Positions 19,831 through 31,180 of a DNA stretch of 56,675 nucleotides are shown here, piece after piece (positions within the stretch are counted from its first letter, which is position 1; each line of letters begins with the position of its first letter). Below the pieces are notes generated by a model. That model was not told where the DNA came from. It saw nothing but the letters and a program-made list of their open reading frames with translations, and did not search any database. Source of the DNA: a bacterium. GTDB lineage: Bacteria > Krumholzibacteriota > Krumholzibacteriia > LZORAL124-64-63. The stretch spans positions 1 through 56,675 of the forward strand of contig JAIFKS010000009.1 of NCBI GenBank assembly GCA_020049465.1, given 5' to 3'. The position numbers were made by a program, and so were the translations under genes.

Positions 19831-22800
19831 ATGAGCGACGCCTCGCATCCGCCCAGCGGCGGCCCCGGTGGGCTGTTGCACGCCGCCCTGCTGGACAAGG
19901 TGGCCGGCGAAGGCCTCGAAACGGCCGTCGCCCGCCTGAGGTCCGCCCTGCAGGCTCCGGGCGAAGGGCCGTTGCGCGTCACCGGCCTGCGAGGCGGCGC
20001 GCCGGGCCTGCTGCTCGCCTCCTGGCACGTCGCCAGCGGTCGCCCGGCCCTGATCGTGACTGCCGACCGCGAAGCCGCCGATCGCCTGGCCGATGATCTG
20101 GAGGTCTGGCTGGGTCCTGACACGGTTTGCCATCTGCCGCAGCCGGAAGTCCTTGCGTTCGACCGCAATTCCCCCGATGCCGCCACCGCCGGCGATTTCC
20201 TGTCGGGTCTGCACCGTCTGCGCACGCAGGTCGGGGTGCTGGCCGTCACCTCGCTGGCCGCGCTGCGCCAGAGGGTGATCGCTCCGGGCACGCTCGAGCG
20301 CGCCACCGTGCGCCTGCGCTGCGGTCAGCGGATCGATCCGGCCGCGCTCTGCGGTATGCTGGCCCGCGGCGGCTATCGGCCGGCGGGCATGGTCGCCAAG
20401 ATCGGCGATTTCGCTCGGCGAGGGGGGCTGCTCGATGTCTTCGCCCCGGGCGATCGCCCGCTTCGCATCGAGTTCTTCGACGACGAAATCGTGTCCCTGC
20501 GCCTGTTCGAGGTCGAGACCCAGCGCACGGTCGAGCGCACCGAGGACGCCGTTGTGGTGCCGGTCAGCCACCTGTGGCTGGACGACGACGCGATCATCGC
20601 CTGCCTGGCGCGCGCCGAACAGGCGCTGGCGAAGAGGCCCGAAGGTCCGGACCCCGACGCGCTGGAGGACCTGCAGCGCCGCCTGGAAGACCGTCTGACC
20701 GACGACGGTATCGAGAGCTACCTGCCCTGGACAGGACCGACCGCGACGTTGATCGACTACCTGCCCGAGGGCTCCTCGATCTTCTGGTGCGACCCGGTTC
20801 GGCTGAGCGAACAGTCGGATCTGCTGGACGCCGAACTGCCGCGGTTGCGCGAGGTCAGGGCCGAACGCGACCCGGTGCTGCCGCGGATCGAGGAACTGGT
20901 CGAGCCGGCGGAGCGGCTGGCCGTGCCGCGTCTACGGCATATCCAGATGGCGGAATCGTGGATCACCGGCGATGCCGCAGCCTCCTGGCTGGGAAGTCCC
21001 GCGCGCGCGACGGTCGAGTTCCCCACCACCGGGCAGCAACTGCGCGGGGGCGACGTGGCGGCCCTGCGGGCCGAGCTTTCGGCGCGCGAAGCCGCCGGTG
21101 ACGCCGTTCTGCTGCTGTGCGACAACCGGGGCCAGGCCGACCGCCTGTACGATCTGCTGGAGGAGGCGGCCGCCGCGCCGCAGACGACCCGGCCGCTGGT
21201 CGGCGGCGTGTCCGCCGGGTTCGCCTGGCCCGGGGCGCGTCTGTACTGCCTGACCGACCACGAATTCTTCGAGCGCTACCGCCGGCCGGTGCGGGCGCGC
21301 CACCGCAGCAGCGGCGTGGTCAAGGAGCGCGCCTCCCTGAAGCCGGGCGAGCACGTGGTGCACCTTGAATACGGCATCGCCCGCTACAAGGGACTGCGCG
21401 TGATCACGGTCGAGGGCGTCGAACGCGAGTGCCTGCTGCTCGAGTACGCCGACGAAGGCAAGGTCTACGTTCCGGTCGAGAACATCGACCAGGTCGAACG
21501 CTACAGCTCGGACCAGGGCGCCAATCCGCCGCTGGCGCGGCTGGGCTCGGGTAGCTGGCTGAAGGTGAAGGGGAAGGCCCGCAAGGCGATCCGCGCCATG
21601 GCCGCCGACCTGATCGAACTTTATGCCGCGCGCCGCGCCAAGCCGGGCTATGCGTTCCCGCCCGACAGCCACCTGCAGCGTGCGCTGGAGGACTCGTTCC
21701 TGTGGGACGAGACGCCCGATCAATTGACGGCCATCGAAGAGGTCAAGCGCGACATGGAAGGCCCCGAGCCCATGGATCGCCTGATCTGCGGCGACGTCGG
21801 CTTCGGCAAGACCGAGGTGGCCCTTCGCGCGGCGTTCAAGGCCGTGGCCGCCGGCAAGCAGGTGGCTATCCTGTGCCCGACCACGCTCCTGGCCGCGCAG
21901 CACGGCGAGACGTTCGGCGAGAGGTTCCGCGATTTCCCGGTCCGGGTCGCGGTGCTCAACCGCTACCGCACGCCGGCCGAGCAGAAGGAAGTGCTCGCCG
22001 GTTGCGCCAGCGGCCGCGTCGACGTCCTGGTCGGCACGCATCGCCTGCTCTCGCGCGACGTGAAATTCAAGGATCTGGGTCTGCTGGTCGTCGACGAAGA
22101 GCAGCGTTTCGGCGTGAAGCACAAGGAACGCCTGAAGGAGATGAAAAGGCAGGTCGACGCGATCACGCTCAGCGCGACGCCGATCCCGCGCACGCTCTAT
22201 CTGGCGCTGATGGGCGCGCGCGACATGTCGCTGATCAACACGCCTCCGCGCGACCGTCTGCCCATCCACACCGAGTTGTGCACGTTCGACAAGCGTCTCC
22301 TCGTCGAAGCGATCATGCGCGAACTGCACCGCGGCGGTCAGGTCTTCTTCGTACACAACCGCGTGCAGACCATCGAGGGCATGGCTCAGCTCATCCGCGA
22401 GCTGATGCCGAACGTGCGTGTGGGCTGGGCGCACGGCCAGATGGACGAGGAGAAGCTCGAGCGCATCATGACCACCTTCCTGGCCCACGAACTGGACGTG
22501 CTGGTGGCCACCTCGATCATCGAATCGGGACTGGACATGCCGCGCGTCAACACGATCATCATCGACCGGGCCGACCGCTTCGGCCTGGCGCAGCTCTACC
22601 AGCTGCGCGGCCGCGTCGGGCGCAGCAACCACCGTGCCTTCGCCTATCTGATGACGCCGCCCGGCGAACGCCTGACGGCCGAGGCCCGCAGGCGACTGGC
22701 GGCCCTGGAGGAGTTCCAGGCGCTCGGCTCGGGCTACCACATCGCCATGCGCGATCTGGAGATCCGCGGCGCCGGCAACCTTCTGGGCGAGGAACAGCAC

Positions 22801-23349
22801 GGACACATGGAGGCCATCGGCTTCGATCTCTATTGTCGGCTGCTCGAGGAAACGGTGGCGGAACTCCAGGGCGGCGGCGGTGTTGCTCCGCTTGAGGTGA
22901 AGGTCGAGTTCCCGTTGGCGGCCTACCTGCCCGACGACTATGTGGGCGATCCCCAGCAGAAGATGGACCTGTACCGCCGGGTGGCCCGGACGCGCCGCAC
23001 CGAAGGCTGTTACCGGTTGCGCGAGGAGTTCCGGGATCGCTACGGCCCGCCGCCTCCACCGGTTTCCAACCTGTTGGATATCCAGAGGTTGCGGATCCGG
23101 GCGGGACGACTGGGAATCGTCGAGATCCGCGGCGGACGCCACGGCTGCGACTTCTTTTTCGCTGGCGGAAGGGAACCGGCGCCGCCTATTATACAGGGCT
23201 TGATGGCGGCGGGCCCCAAGGGCCTGCAATTCAAGGCCGTTGACCAGTTTGTCATGAAGGTGCCCGCGCTGCGCGACGAGCATCTGGCGGTCGCGGACGC
23301 CATGCTGGAGCGACTGGCCGAACTTCAGGGCGTGGGCCCCGAAGGTTGA
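19831..23349 (+). CDS. mfd: Transcription-repair coupling factor Mfd
   Basis: A 1172-residue DNA translocase that removes RNA polymerase stalled at lesions and recruits UvrA. The N-terminal third is UvrB-like ([17 protein letters not shown]). The RNA polymerase-interacting (CarD-like) domain is at about 495-560 ([33 protein letters not shown]). RecG-like helicase motifs follow: Walker [12 protein letters not shown] near 652 and DEEQRFGV near 755, then motif segments [11 protein letters not shown] and QLRGRVGRS. The C-terminal TRCF domain is present. Length is normal. AAGGAAC precedes the ATG. Confidence 0.97.
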   Translation: MSDASHPPSGGPGGLLHAALLDKVAGEGLETAVARLRSALQAPGEGPLRVTGLRGGAPGLLLASWHVASGRPALIVTADREAADRLADDLEVWLGPDTVCHLPQPEVLAFDRNSPDAATAGDFLSGLHRLRTQVGVLAVTSLAALRQRVIAPGTLERATVRLRCGQRIDPAALCGMLARGGYRPAGMVAKIGDFARRGGLLDVFAPGDRPLRIEFFDDEIVSLRLFEVETQRTVERTEDAVVVPVSHLWLDDDAIIACLARAEQALAKRPEGPDPDALEDLQRRLEDRLTDDGIESYLPWTGPTATLIDYLPEGSSIFWCDPVRLSEQSDLLDAELPRLREVRAERDPVLPRIEELVEPAERLAVPRLRHIQMAESWITGDAAASWLGSPARATVEFPTTGQQLRGGDVAALRAELSAREAAGDAVLLLCDNRGQADRLYDLLEEAAAAPQTTRPLVGGVSAGFAWPGARLYCLTDHEFFERYRRPVRARHRSSGVVKERASLKPGEHVVHLEYGIARYKGLRVITVEGVERECLLLEYADEGKVYVPVENIDQVERYSSDQGANPPLARLGSGSWLKVKGKARKAIRAMAADLIELYAARRAKPGYAFPPDSHLQRALEDSFLWDETPDQLTAIEEVKRDMEGPEPMDRLICGDVGFGKTEVALRAAFKAVAAGKQVAILCPTTLLAAQHGETFGERFRDFPVRVAVLNRYRTPAEQKEVLAGCASGRVDVLVGTHRLLSRDVKFKDLGLLVVDEEQRFGVKHKERLKEMKRQVDAITLSATPIPRTLYLALMGARDMSLINTPPRDRLPIHTELCTFDKRLLVEAIMRELHRGGQVFFVHNRVQTIEGMAQLIRELMPNVRVGWAHGQMDEEKLERIMTTFLAHELDVLVATSIIESGLDMPRVNTIIIDRADRFGLAQLYQLRGRVGRSNHRAFAYLMTPPGERLTAEARRRLAALEEFQALGSGYHIAMRDLEIRGAGNLLGEEQHGHMEAIGFDLYCRLLEETVAELQGGGGVAPLEVKVEFPLAAYLPDDYVGDPQQKMDLYRRVARTRRTEGCYRLREEFRDRYGPPPPPVSNLLDIQRLRIRAGRLGIVEIRGGRHGCDFFFAGGREPAPPIIQGLMAAGPKGLQFKAVDQFVMKVPALRDEHLAVADAMLERLAELQGVGPEG

Positions 23350-23399
23350 ATCACCGGCCGGTTTCCGAAAGCGATCCCGAGCAAGTCCAAGGAGAGTCC

Positions 23400-25220
23400 A
23401 TGAGTTCGTTGCGTATTCCCCTGTGCCGGCCGACCCTCGTTGCGTTGGCGTGCCTGACGATGCTTGCCGTGTTCGGCGCGGGCTGCGGCGGCAAGGGCAA
23501 GGGCGTATCCGGAGAGACCGTGCTGGCCAAGGTGGGGGACAAGGAGATCACTGCGGACTACTACGAGAAGAAGCTCGTCCGTCTGACTCCCGCCGACCTG
23601 CCGCGCGACGACGAAGGCATCGTTCTGGACATGACCGAACTGCCGGGCAAGCGCAAGTTCCTCGACACCATCATCAACAAGGACGTGATGGTGACGGTGG
23701 CCACCCGCATGGGCTTCGCCGCCGATCCCCAGATCGAGTACGCCCGCAAGACCCTGACCTCCTACGAGGCGGTGGCCGCCGCCCGCGAGCGCTTCGTGGA
23801 CAAGCCCGCCTCCGAGGTGGACGAGGCCGACATCCAGGCGTTCTACGAGAACCTCGGTCGCACGCGCAAGTGCCGCTATTTCATCACGAACACGCGCGAG
23901 GATGCCCTGGCCGGCCGCCAGAAGGCGCTGGACGGCGCCGATTGGGCCGATCTGTTCGCCGAGTTCCACGACGGCGCCCAGACGCAGACCGGGTCGTACG
24001 AGATCACCATCCAGTACGGGCGCTTCATCACCTCGTTCGAGGATCCCATCTTCGCCTGCGCGATCGGCGACATCACCGAGCCGGTGCCGAGCACCTACGG
24101 TTGGTGGATCCTGAAGGTCGACGGCGAGGAGCAGGGCAAGCGTCCGCCGCTCGAGGAGGCGCGCAAGACGATCACCGCGACGATCGTCAACCGTGCCCAG
24201 ATGCGGCTGATCGACGCCTTCAAGGAACAGGTCCGCGCCAGTCACAAGATGTACCTGAACGAGGCTGCGCTGGTGAAGGCGTTCGAAGGTCTGCCGCCGG
24301 ACGAGTCGATGTTCTATCCGGGCACGAAGGATCCGGTCAAGCGCGAAGACCTGGTGCCGCTGAAGCTCGATCCGGTCGACTATGACATCGATTTCTACGG
24401 CTACGAGGTCAAGGGCGAGCCGCGCAAGTACACGCTCGGCGATTTCAAGGCTGCCTATGACCGCATGAGCGTCTTCGAGCGCCCCAAATGGGGCGAGATG
24501 CTCGGCGGCCTGCGCCAGAAGATCACCGACGAGATCGACCGCGCCCTGCTGAATTTCGAAGCTGAAGAGCGCGGTCTGCTCACCGATCCGGAAGTCCTGG
24601 CCAAGGTCGACGAGAAGATCGAGGAGATGCTCGTGGGCAAGCTCTTCGAGGACGGCGTGCATTTCGACGCGACCGTCTCGCCGGCGGCCCTGGATTCCGC
24701 CTGGGCGCTCCACAGGGACGAATACAACCTGCCGGAGATGCGGTCGGGCAAGCGCATCGTCTGCGCCGACGCCGATCAGGCCGGCAGGGCCCATGCCGCG
24801 CTCACGGCGGGCGACCCCTGGCGCAAGGTGCTGAACTCGTTCGGTGCCGACGAGGCGGACAAGGCGGCCGGCGGCGTGCTGGAAGGGATCCGTGCCGACT
24901 CCGCGGGGATCGAGCGCGACGCCTTGTTCTCGCTCGAAGTCGGCCGGTTCAGCAGCCCGATCCCGCTGGACAGCGGACGCTTCGTGATCGTGGGTCTGGA
25001 CGCGATCTCGCCGCCGCGCAGCCAGGAGCTGGCGGCGGTCGCCGAAGCGATCGTCAAGCGGATCCAGAACAAGCGCGAGGAAATGGCGTTCCGCGCCGCG
25101 CTGGACGGCTGGAAGAGCCAGGTCGCCATCGTCGTGCACGAAGACAAGTTGAAGAAGACCCGCTCGTGGAAGGAACTGACCGATGCGGCGAACCAGACTC
25201 CCGCGGTCGCTGCCAAGTAG
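23400..25220 (+). CDS. Lipoprotein with parvulin-type peptidyl-prolyl isomerase domains
   Basis: A 606-residue periplasmic lipoprotein. The signal peptide ends in lipobox GAGC (Cys about residue 30) and is followed by a Gly/Lys linker. A SurA/PpiC-like N-terminal chaperone region comes next (VLAKVGDKEITADYYEKKL). A parvulin-like domain lies at about 155-245 (KCRYFITNTRED, GDITEPVPSTYGWWILKVDG) and a more diverged second one near 440-540. AAGGAGAGT precedes the ATG at 23400. It overlaps the following SurA-like gene by 38 bases. The pair probably assists folding of outer-membrane proteins. Confidence 0.85.
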   Translation: MSSLRIPLCRPTLVALACLTMLAVFGAGCGGKGKGVSGETVLAKVGDKEITADYYEKKLVRLTPADLPRDDEGIVLDMTELPGKRKFLDTIINKDVMVTVATRMGFAADPQIEYARKTLTSYEAVAAARERFVDKPASEVDEADIQAFYENLGRTRKCRYFITNTREDALAGRQKALDGADWADLFAEFHDGAQTQTGSYEITIQYGRFITSFEDPIFACAIGDITEPVPSTYGWWILKVDGEEQGKRPPLEEARKTITATIVNRAQMRLIDAFKEQVRASHKMYLNEAALVKAFEGLPPDESMFYPGTKDPVKREDLVPLKLDPVDYDIDFYGYEVKGEPRKYTLGDFKAAYDRMSVFERPKWGEMLGGLRQKITDEIDRALLNFEAEERGLLTDPEVLAKVDEKIEEMLVGKLFEDGVHFDATVSPAALDSAWALHRDEYNLPEMRSGKRIVCADADQAGRAHAALTAGDPWRKVLNSFGADEADKAAGGVLEGIRADSAGIERDALFSLEVGRFSSPIPLDSGRFVIVGLDAISPPRSQELAAVAEAIVKRIQNKREEMAFRAALDGWKSQVAIVVHEDKLKKTRSWKELTDAANQTPAVAAK

Positions 25221-26586
25221 CGTCCTGCTGATCCTGCTGGCGCTCGGCGCGGGGCCCCTCCGGGGCCTCGCGCAGGACGCCGGACCGTCGATTCCGGACG
25301 CGGCTGTACCGGCGGGGACCGCCGCGCCTGCAGAGACCGTCCCGCCGGCATCCGTTCCCGTGCTCGTGGACCGGATCGTCGCCATCGTCGACGAAGAGGC
25401 CATCCTGCAGAGCGATCTCGAGCGCGAGACCGAGCTGTATCGCCTCGAACGCCAGTACGCCGGCGAGTCGGTCGACGGCGAACCGGCGGCGATCCGTCGC
25501 GAGATGCTCGACCGCCTCATCGAGAGCAAGCTCATCATCGCCGCGGCCAAGCAGGCGGACATGAGTGTCGATCAGGAAGCCATTGCCGGCAGCGTCGACC
25601 AGAAGATCCAGCAGTTCGTCGAACACTTCGGCAGCCTTGAGGCCCTCGAGCGCGAACTGACGCGCAGCGGCATGACCCTGGCCGACTACCGGGCGCGCAT
25701 GGCCGCGCAGTTGCGGGACCAGCAGTACCTGCGTCTGGTGGTGGGCAAGTTCATCCGCCCGGACGTCGAGGTGCTGGAGAACGAGGTCCGCGAGTACTAT
25801 CTGGCGCATCTCGACGAGATGCCGTCGGAACCCGACAGTCTGACCATCGCAGACATCCTGATCGCCGTGCAGCCGTCCCGCGAGGTGCGACAGCGGGTGC
25901 AGGAGAAGGTCGCCCGCATCCAGTCATCGCTTGCCGGCGGCATGTCCTTCGCCGAAGCGGCCAGGACCTATTCCGAGGATGCCGGCGCTTCGCGCGGCGG
26001 CGTCGTGGGCGTGGTCGGACGCGATGACCTGTTCGACGCCGGATTGACGCGGGCGGTTTTCGCGCTCGCCGTCGGCCAGGTCAGCGAGCCGGTGGTTTCC
26101 ACGCGCGGTGTGCACATCGTCCGCGTCGATGCCGTCCAGGACGACGGGCGCCGGGCCATCAGCCAGATCTTCCTGCCGATCACCGTGTCCGAGCAGGACA
26201 TCGCCGCGGCCGAGGCACAGGCCGACGGCGCGCGGACGCGCGTGCTCGCCGGCGAGGCTTTCGCGTTGGTCGCCTCCGAGGTCAGCGCCGACGCCGCCTC
26301 GGCGCGCAGCGGCGGCGTGCTGGGCACGTTCCGCCTGGAGGACCTGAGCGAGACGTTCCAGGCCGCGTTGGCCGACCTGCCCGAGGGCGCGGTCAGCGAG
26401 CCCGTGTTGACGCCCGCCGGCTGGTACGTGTTCAAGGTCCTGGCGCGCACGGCCGGGCACATGTACACCTACGAGGAACTGTCCGAGCAGTTGAGGCAGG
26501 CGGTCGAGTCGCAGAAGATCGAAGCGGCGCTCGCCGAATACGTGAAGGAGCTGCGCAAGCGCTTCTTCATCGACGAGAAGGGCTGA
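25183..26586 (+). CDS. SurA-like periplasmic chaperone/peptidyl-prolyl isomerase
   Basis: A 467-residue exported protein with a signal peptide (cleavage near GLAQ|DAG). The SurA N-terminal domain reads VDRIVAIVDEEAILQSDLERE, close to the classical SurA start. Two parvulin domains lie at about 211-315 (LTIADILIAVQP, GQVSEPVVSTRGVHIVRVD) and 322-425 (SQIFLPITVS, GAVSEPVLTPAGWYVFKV). It has SurA's domain order and size, so outer-membrane protein biogenesis is the likely role. It starts inside the upstream lipoprotein gene and ends overlapping the convergent glycosyltransferase by 20 bases. Confidence 0.88.
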   Translation: MRRTRLPRSLPSSVLLILLALGAGPLRGLAQDAGPSIPDAAVPAGTAAPAETVPPASVPVLVDRIVAIVDEEAILQSDLERETELYRLERQYAGESVDGEPAAIRREMLDRLIESKLIIAAAKQADMSVDQEAIAGSVDQKIQQFVEHFGSLEALERELTRSGMTLADYRARMAAQLRDQQYLRLVVGKFIRPDVEVLENEVREYYLAHLDEMPSEPDSLTIADILIAVQPSREVRQRVQEKVARIQSSLAGGMSFAEAARTYSEDAGASRGGVVGVVGRDDLFDAGLTRAVFALAVGQVSEPVVSTRGVHIVRVDAVQDDGRRAISQIFLPITVSEQDIAAAEAQADGARTRVLAGEAFALVASEVSADAASARSGGVLGTFRLEDLSETFQAALADLPEGAVSEPVLTPAGWYVFKVLARTAGHMYTYEELSEQLRQAVESQKIEAALAEYVKELRKRFFIDEKG

Positions 26587-28054
26587 TCGCTCCGGATCGT
26601 TCGGCCAGCCACGATTCCAGCCAGGGGAAGGCGCCCGACAGGGCGCCGGCCCCGGCGGTGAACCTCTCGCGCAGATCCGCCCGTCGTCCGCTCCACAACG
26701 CCCCCAGCCAAACCCGCAGTTCCCGCTCCGCGGTTTCCGCATCCAGGTCGATCTCCACGTCCAATTCGAGCCCCAGCGACAGCGCCAGAACCGCGGCGCC
26801 CAGGGCTTCGCGCGGGTCACCGCGGCCGTTGGCCAAAGCCGTGAACGCGCTTTCCGGTTGTCCGGCTGACAAGAGCGCCTGCGCCAGCGGCACCGCGGCT
26901 TCGGGATGTGCGCGGGTCAGCGTGTCGGCGAAATCGGCGGCTTCCCGGCCGGGCAGGAACGAGACGGCCGCCAGAAGGGCTTCCGGGTCTCGCGGAGCGA
27001 GGGTTGCCGCGCGCCGGGCCAGTTCGGCCGCGGTGAGAGCGTCGCCGCGCAGTGCCGCCAGGCGGCAGAGTCCCAGCAGCGGGCGTGTGGCCGGCATGGA
27101 GGCGACGCCGCCGACCGGCGATTCGATGGAGTCGAGGCAGGCGCGCCAGGCTGTTTCGGCCTCGCAAAGTCGATCGCACGATTCCAGCAGGACGCCCCGG
27201 CGCAGGTGCCAGGCCGGACCCGGTTCGACGCGCGGAGCCTGGGCGTCGAGCCAGGAGAGCGCGGCGGTCGGCGCCGGCAGGGTCTGGGCGATGAGGGCCG
27301 CCAGTTCGCCGCTCCAGGCGCGACCCGCCAGCGCTTCGTCCGGGGCCGATTCGAGAGCGCTGCGGGCGGCGTCCGCCTCGGCCGCCAGCAGGTCACGGTC
27401 ATCCCAGTACCGGGCCAGTTCCAGAATCTTGAAGCGGCAGTAGAGATCGCCCGGATCGTCGTTCAGCGCGGCGCGCAGCAGGCGCAGGTCGCGCTCTTTC
27501 TTGTGCCGCACCGCCGCCGTTTCCCGCACGTAGCCCAGATGGTTCACGCCTCCGGGCAGGTGGCGCAGTTCCAGGCGTTCGCGGGCCAGGTACCCGGCGA
27601 CATCATCGGCCACATCTTCGTGGATGCGGTGCCGGAAGCGGATGTCCGGCGTGTTGCGGAACATCCGCAGCAGTCGGGCTTCGCGGTGGCCGCCGTCCGG
27701 CAGCGCGTTGCGCATCGTGACCGTGGCGGCGCCCGCGCGCCGGTCGGTTCGGACCATCCCGCGGATCGCCGCCGACAGTTCGGCGTCGATGCGTTCGTCG
27801 GCGTCCAGGAACAGGATCCAGTTTCCGCGGGCCGGCGCCAGCGAGGCGTTGCGGGCGGCGGCGAAGTCGTCGCACCAGGGGAAATCCACGATCTGCCCCC
27901 CCGCCGCGCGGATCAGTTCCGGCGAACCGTCCCGGGAGCCGGTATCCGCGACGATCAGCTCGTCCCAGAGTCCGGCCACCGCCGCCAGGAATCCGGGCAG
28001 CATGGCGGCCTCGTCACGGACGATCATGCACAGGCTCAAGTGACTACCTGACAA
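26567..28054 (-). CDS. Family 2 glycosyltransferase with C-terminal helical repeats
   Basis: A ~495-residue protein. The GT2 domain opens LSLCMIVRDEAAMLPGFL and contains DTGSRDGS and the metal-binding DADERID loop. Its C-terminal half (about 220-495) is a Leu/Ala-rich helical region resembling TPR repeats. This architecture matches TPR-containing GT2 enzymes of surface glycan or protein glycosylation. I start it at TTG (28054) because GGAAGGAA lies just ahead; the nearest ATG (28027) would remove the first GT2 strand. Longer upstream open frame is not family-like. Confidence 0.85.
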   Translation of the reverse strand: MSGSHLSLCMIVRDEAAMLPGFLAAVAGLWDELIVADTGSRDGSPELIRAAGGQIVDFPWCDDFAAARNASLAPARGNWILFLDADERIDAELSAAIRGMVRTDRRAGAATVTMRNALPDGGHREARLLRMFRNTPDIRFRHRIHEDVADDVAGYLARERLELRHLPGGVNHLGYVRETAAVRHKKERDLRLLRAALNDDPGDLYCRFKILELARYWDDRDLLAAEADAARSALESAPDEALAGRAWSGELAALIAQTLPAPTAALSWLDAQAPRVEPGPAWHLRRGVLLESCDRLCEAETAWRACLDSIESPVGGVASMPATRPLLGLCRLAALRGDALTAAELARRAATLAPRDPEALLAAVSFLPGREAADFADTLTRAHPEAAVPLAQALLSAGQPESAFTALANGRGDPREALGAAVLALSLGLELDVEIDLDAETAERELRVWLGALWSGRRADLRERFTAGAGALSGAFPWLESWLAERSGAISPSRR

Positions 28055-28201
28055 GGGGTTCCTTCCGCGTCGACGGTGGCTTCCCGGAAATGCCCGGAGG
28101 GTTTGGGCACGGAACGTGCAAAACCGGGGCCTGACAGGAGCAGGGAGCGCCCGGGCGGGTGCTTCCTCCGCCGCGCCAACGTTCATGCCAGGGAGACGCC
28201 C

Positions 28202-29027
<826 letters not shown>

Positions 29028-29035
<8 letters not shown>

Positions 29036-29912
29036 TCGCGCCCAATGGTCCTACCTGGCCAGCGAGTCGTTCGCCGGCTTCCGGCGGCGGAAGCTGACCA
29101 CCGGTGTCACGATCCTGATCATGGCCTCGGCGCTGCTGGTGCTGGCGGTGCTGACCCTGGTGACGCTCAACCTGGGTACCCTGCTGGAAACGGCCCGCGG
29201 CGGCCTGGATCTCCGGCTCTACCTGCGGGACGACCTCTCGACCGAGCGTCTGGCGGAACTGCGTCCGCGCCTGCTGACCATTCCGGGCGTGGACCAGGTC
29301 ACCTGGACCGACTCCGAGGCGGCCCTGGCCGAGTTCCGTCGACAGCTGGGCGACGATGCGCCGCTGCTGGAACTCCTCGACCGCAACCCGCTGCCGTCGT
29401 CCTACCACGTGACCTTCACGGCCGGCGCCCGCAATCCCGAAGCGGTCCGCGCGATCCGCGAAGAGGTGATCCGCTGGGAAGAGGTCACCGAGGTGCTGCT
29501 CAACCAGGAATGGGTCGATGCCTTGGAGCGCTGGACCTTCCGCTTCCAGATGGCGTCGCTGGTGGTCGGTCTGCTCGTGTTCCTGGCGGCCATCTTCGTC
29601 ATCTCGAACACCGTCAAGCTGACCATCGCTTCGAGTTCGCGCATCATCCAGATCCAGAAGCTGGTGGGGGCGACCAATGCGTTCATCCGCACGCCCTTCC
29701 TCTGCGAGGGCATGGTGCAGGGCTTTCTCGCCGGCGTGCTGGCGATGGGGCTCCTGGCTGTCGCGAGCCGCATCCTCAGCCACAATCTGGACGGTCTGGT
29801 CTTCTTCTCCGCGGCGCAGAGCTTCGGCTTCGTGGTCTTCTGCGTGATGCTCGGACTGGCCGGCAGCTGGGCCGCCATGCGCAAGTACCTGACGATGCGG
29901 AGCGACATCTGA
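29028..29912 (+). CDS. ftsX: Cell division membrane protein FtsX
   Basis: A 294-residue FtsX with the standard layout: cytoplasmic N-terminus, first helix (about 26-50), a periplasmic loop of ~120 residues (LDLRLYLRDDLSTERLAELR, then WTDSEAALAEF), and three more helices. The FtsX segment VKLTIASSSRIIQIQKLVGATNAFIR precedes the third helix. The periplasmic loop is where FtsX contacts EnvC-type activators, and such a gene follows immediately, overlapping the stop by one base (TGATG). Confidence 0.95.
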
Positions 29913-31129
29913 TGCTCGACGCGATCCGGTTCCGCAATGCGCTGACGGCGCTCGGCTTGGCGGCGATCGTCGGTCTGGCCGGTTCGGCGCCGGCTCAGGA
30001 CGGAGCCCCGCCCGTGTCCGGCGCTGTTGCCGGCCAGAACCCGGACAATGCGGCGCGCCTGCAGAAGGTGCGGGCCGACATCAAGCGTCAGCAGGATCTG
30101 ATCCGGAGCCTGAACGCGCAGGCCGCCGATGCCCGCCGCGACCACGAGCAGATCGCGCAGGAGATCGAGGCGACCCAACGGCTGATGGGCGGCATGGTCC
30201 GCAAGGAATCTCTTCTGGTGGACGAGAGCCGGCGGCTCGAGGACGAATTGTCCCGGCGGGTCGACACCTACGAAGGCCGGCGCGAGGCGCTGGCCCGCAG
30301 CCTGCGGCGGATGTACGTGCGCGGCCAGCGCAACGACCTGGAGCTTCTGCTGACGGCGAACAGCTTCTCGGACCTGATGTCCAGCGTGAAGCTCGAGCGG
30401 ACGCTGGTCCGGCTGAACGCCGGGCTGGTCGAGCGGACACGGGACGAAGGGCAGGCCGTGTTGCGGGAGCGCCGCGACCTGGACGCCGCGCTGACCGAGA
30501 TCCACCAGACACGCGAGGAAACCTCACAGCAGACCAACCGGTTGCAGGGATTGCTGGCCGAGCAGGTGGCCTCGCTGCGCGAACTCGACGATCGGCGCCG
30601 CGGCGTGAACAACCGCCTGCTGGAACTCTCGCTCAACGAGCAGAAGCTGAACAACGTGCTGGACGATCTGGAAGACCGGCGCCGGCAGGAACCGCCGTCG
30701 GTCATCACCGGACAGACCGAGCCGCTGGCGCAACTGGCCGGCCGGCTGGAATGGCCCGTGCGCGGAGACGTGCTGCGCGGGTTCGGGCGCTCGGTGCACC
30801 CGCGCTTCAAGACGGTCACGCTCAACAACGGCATCAACATCAGCGCCGTGGTCGGGGCCCCGGTAGCGGCCGTGGGCACCGGGACGGTCGAATTCAGCGA
30901 CAATTTGCCCGGCTTCGGACGATGCGTTATCCTGGACCACGGCGAGGGCTACTACACGCTCTACGCCTATTTGAACGGGGTCTTCGTCGCGCGCGGCGCC
31001 CAGGTGGCGCAGGGTCAGGTGATTGCCGAGGTCGGCGGTCCCGGCGGCGGCGATCCGCCCCAGCTCTACTTCGAGGTCCGGCACGGCCGCACGCCTCTGG
31101 ACCCCGCCGACTGGCTGCGCTCGCAATGA
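29912..31129 (+). CDS. envC: EnvC-like murein hydrolase activator (degenerate LytM)
   Basis: A 405-residue exported protein: signal peptide ending APAQ, then about 200 residues of coiled coil (LQKVRADIKRQQDLIRSLNAQ onward), then a C-terminal LytM/M23 domain (about 280-400). The peptidase metal ligands are missing: the usual H-x-G-(I/V)-D reads NNGINI and the HxH strand reads PPQLYFEVRH. So it is not itself an enzyme but, like EnvC, probably activates an amidase under FtsEX control. Its position directly after ftsEX supports this. Confidence 0.92.
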   Translation: MLDAIRFRNALTALGLAAIVGLAGSAPAQDGAPPVSGAVAGQNPDNAARLQKVRADIKRQQDLIRSLNAQAADARRDHEQIAQEIEATQRLMGGMVRKESLLVDESRRLEDELSRRVDTYEGRREALARSLRRMYVRGQRNDLELLLTANSFSDLMSSVKLERTLVRLNAGLVERTRDEGQAVLRERRDLDAALTEIHQTREETSQQTNRLQGLLAEQVASLRELDDRRRGVNNRLLELSLNEQKLNNVLDDLEDRRRQEPPSVITGQTEPLAQLAGRLEWPVRGDVLRGFGRSVHPRFKTVTLNNGINISAVVGAPVAAVGTGTVEFSDNLPGFGRCVILDHGEGYYTLYAYLNGVFVARGAQVAQGQVIAEVGGPGGGDPPQLYFEVRHGRTPLDPADWLRSQ

Positions 31130-31180
31130 GCGGCACCGGCGCCGGGGCACCGGGTCGCGGCCGCCCCGGGGGGAGCCCGC

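Noticed and set aside
20932..25562. Long minus-strand open frames opposite mfd and the parvulin genes
   Set aside because: Composition artefacts of high third-position GC; the plus-strand products are clearly recognised.
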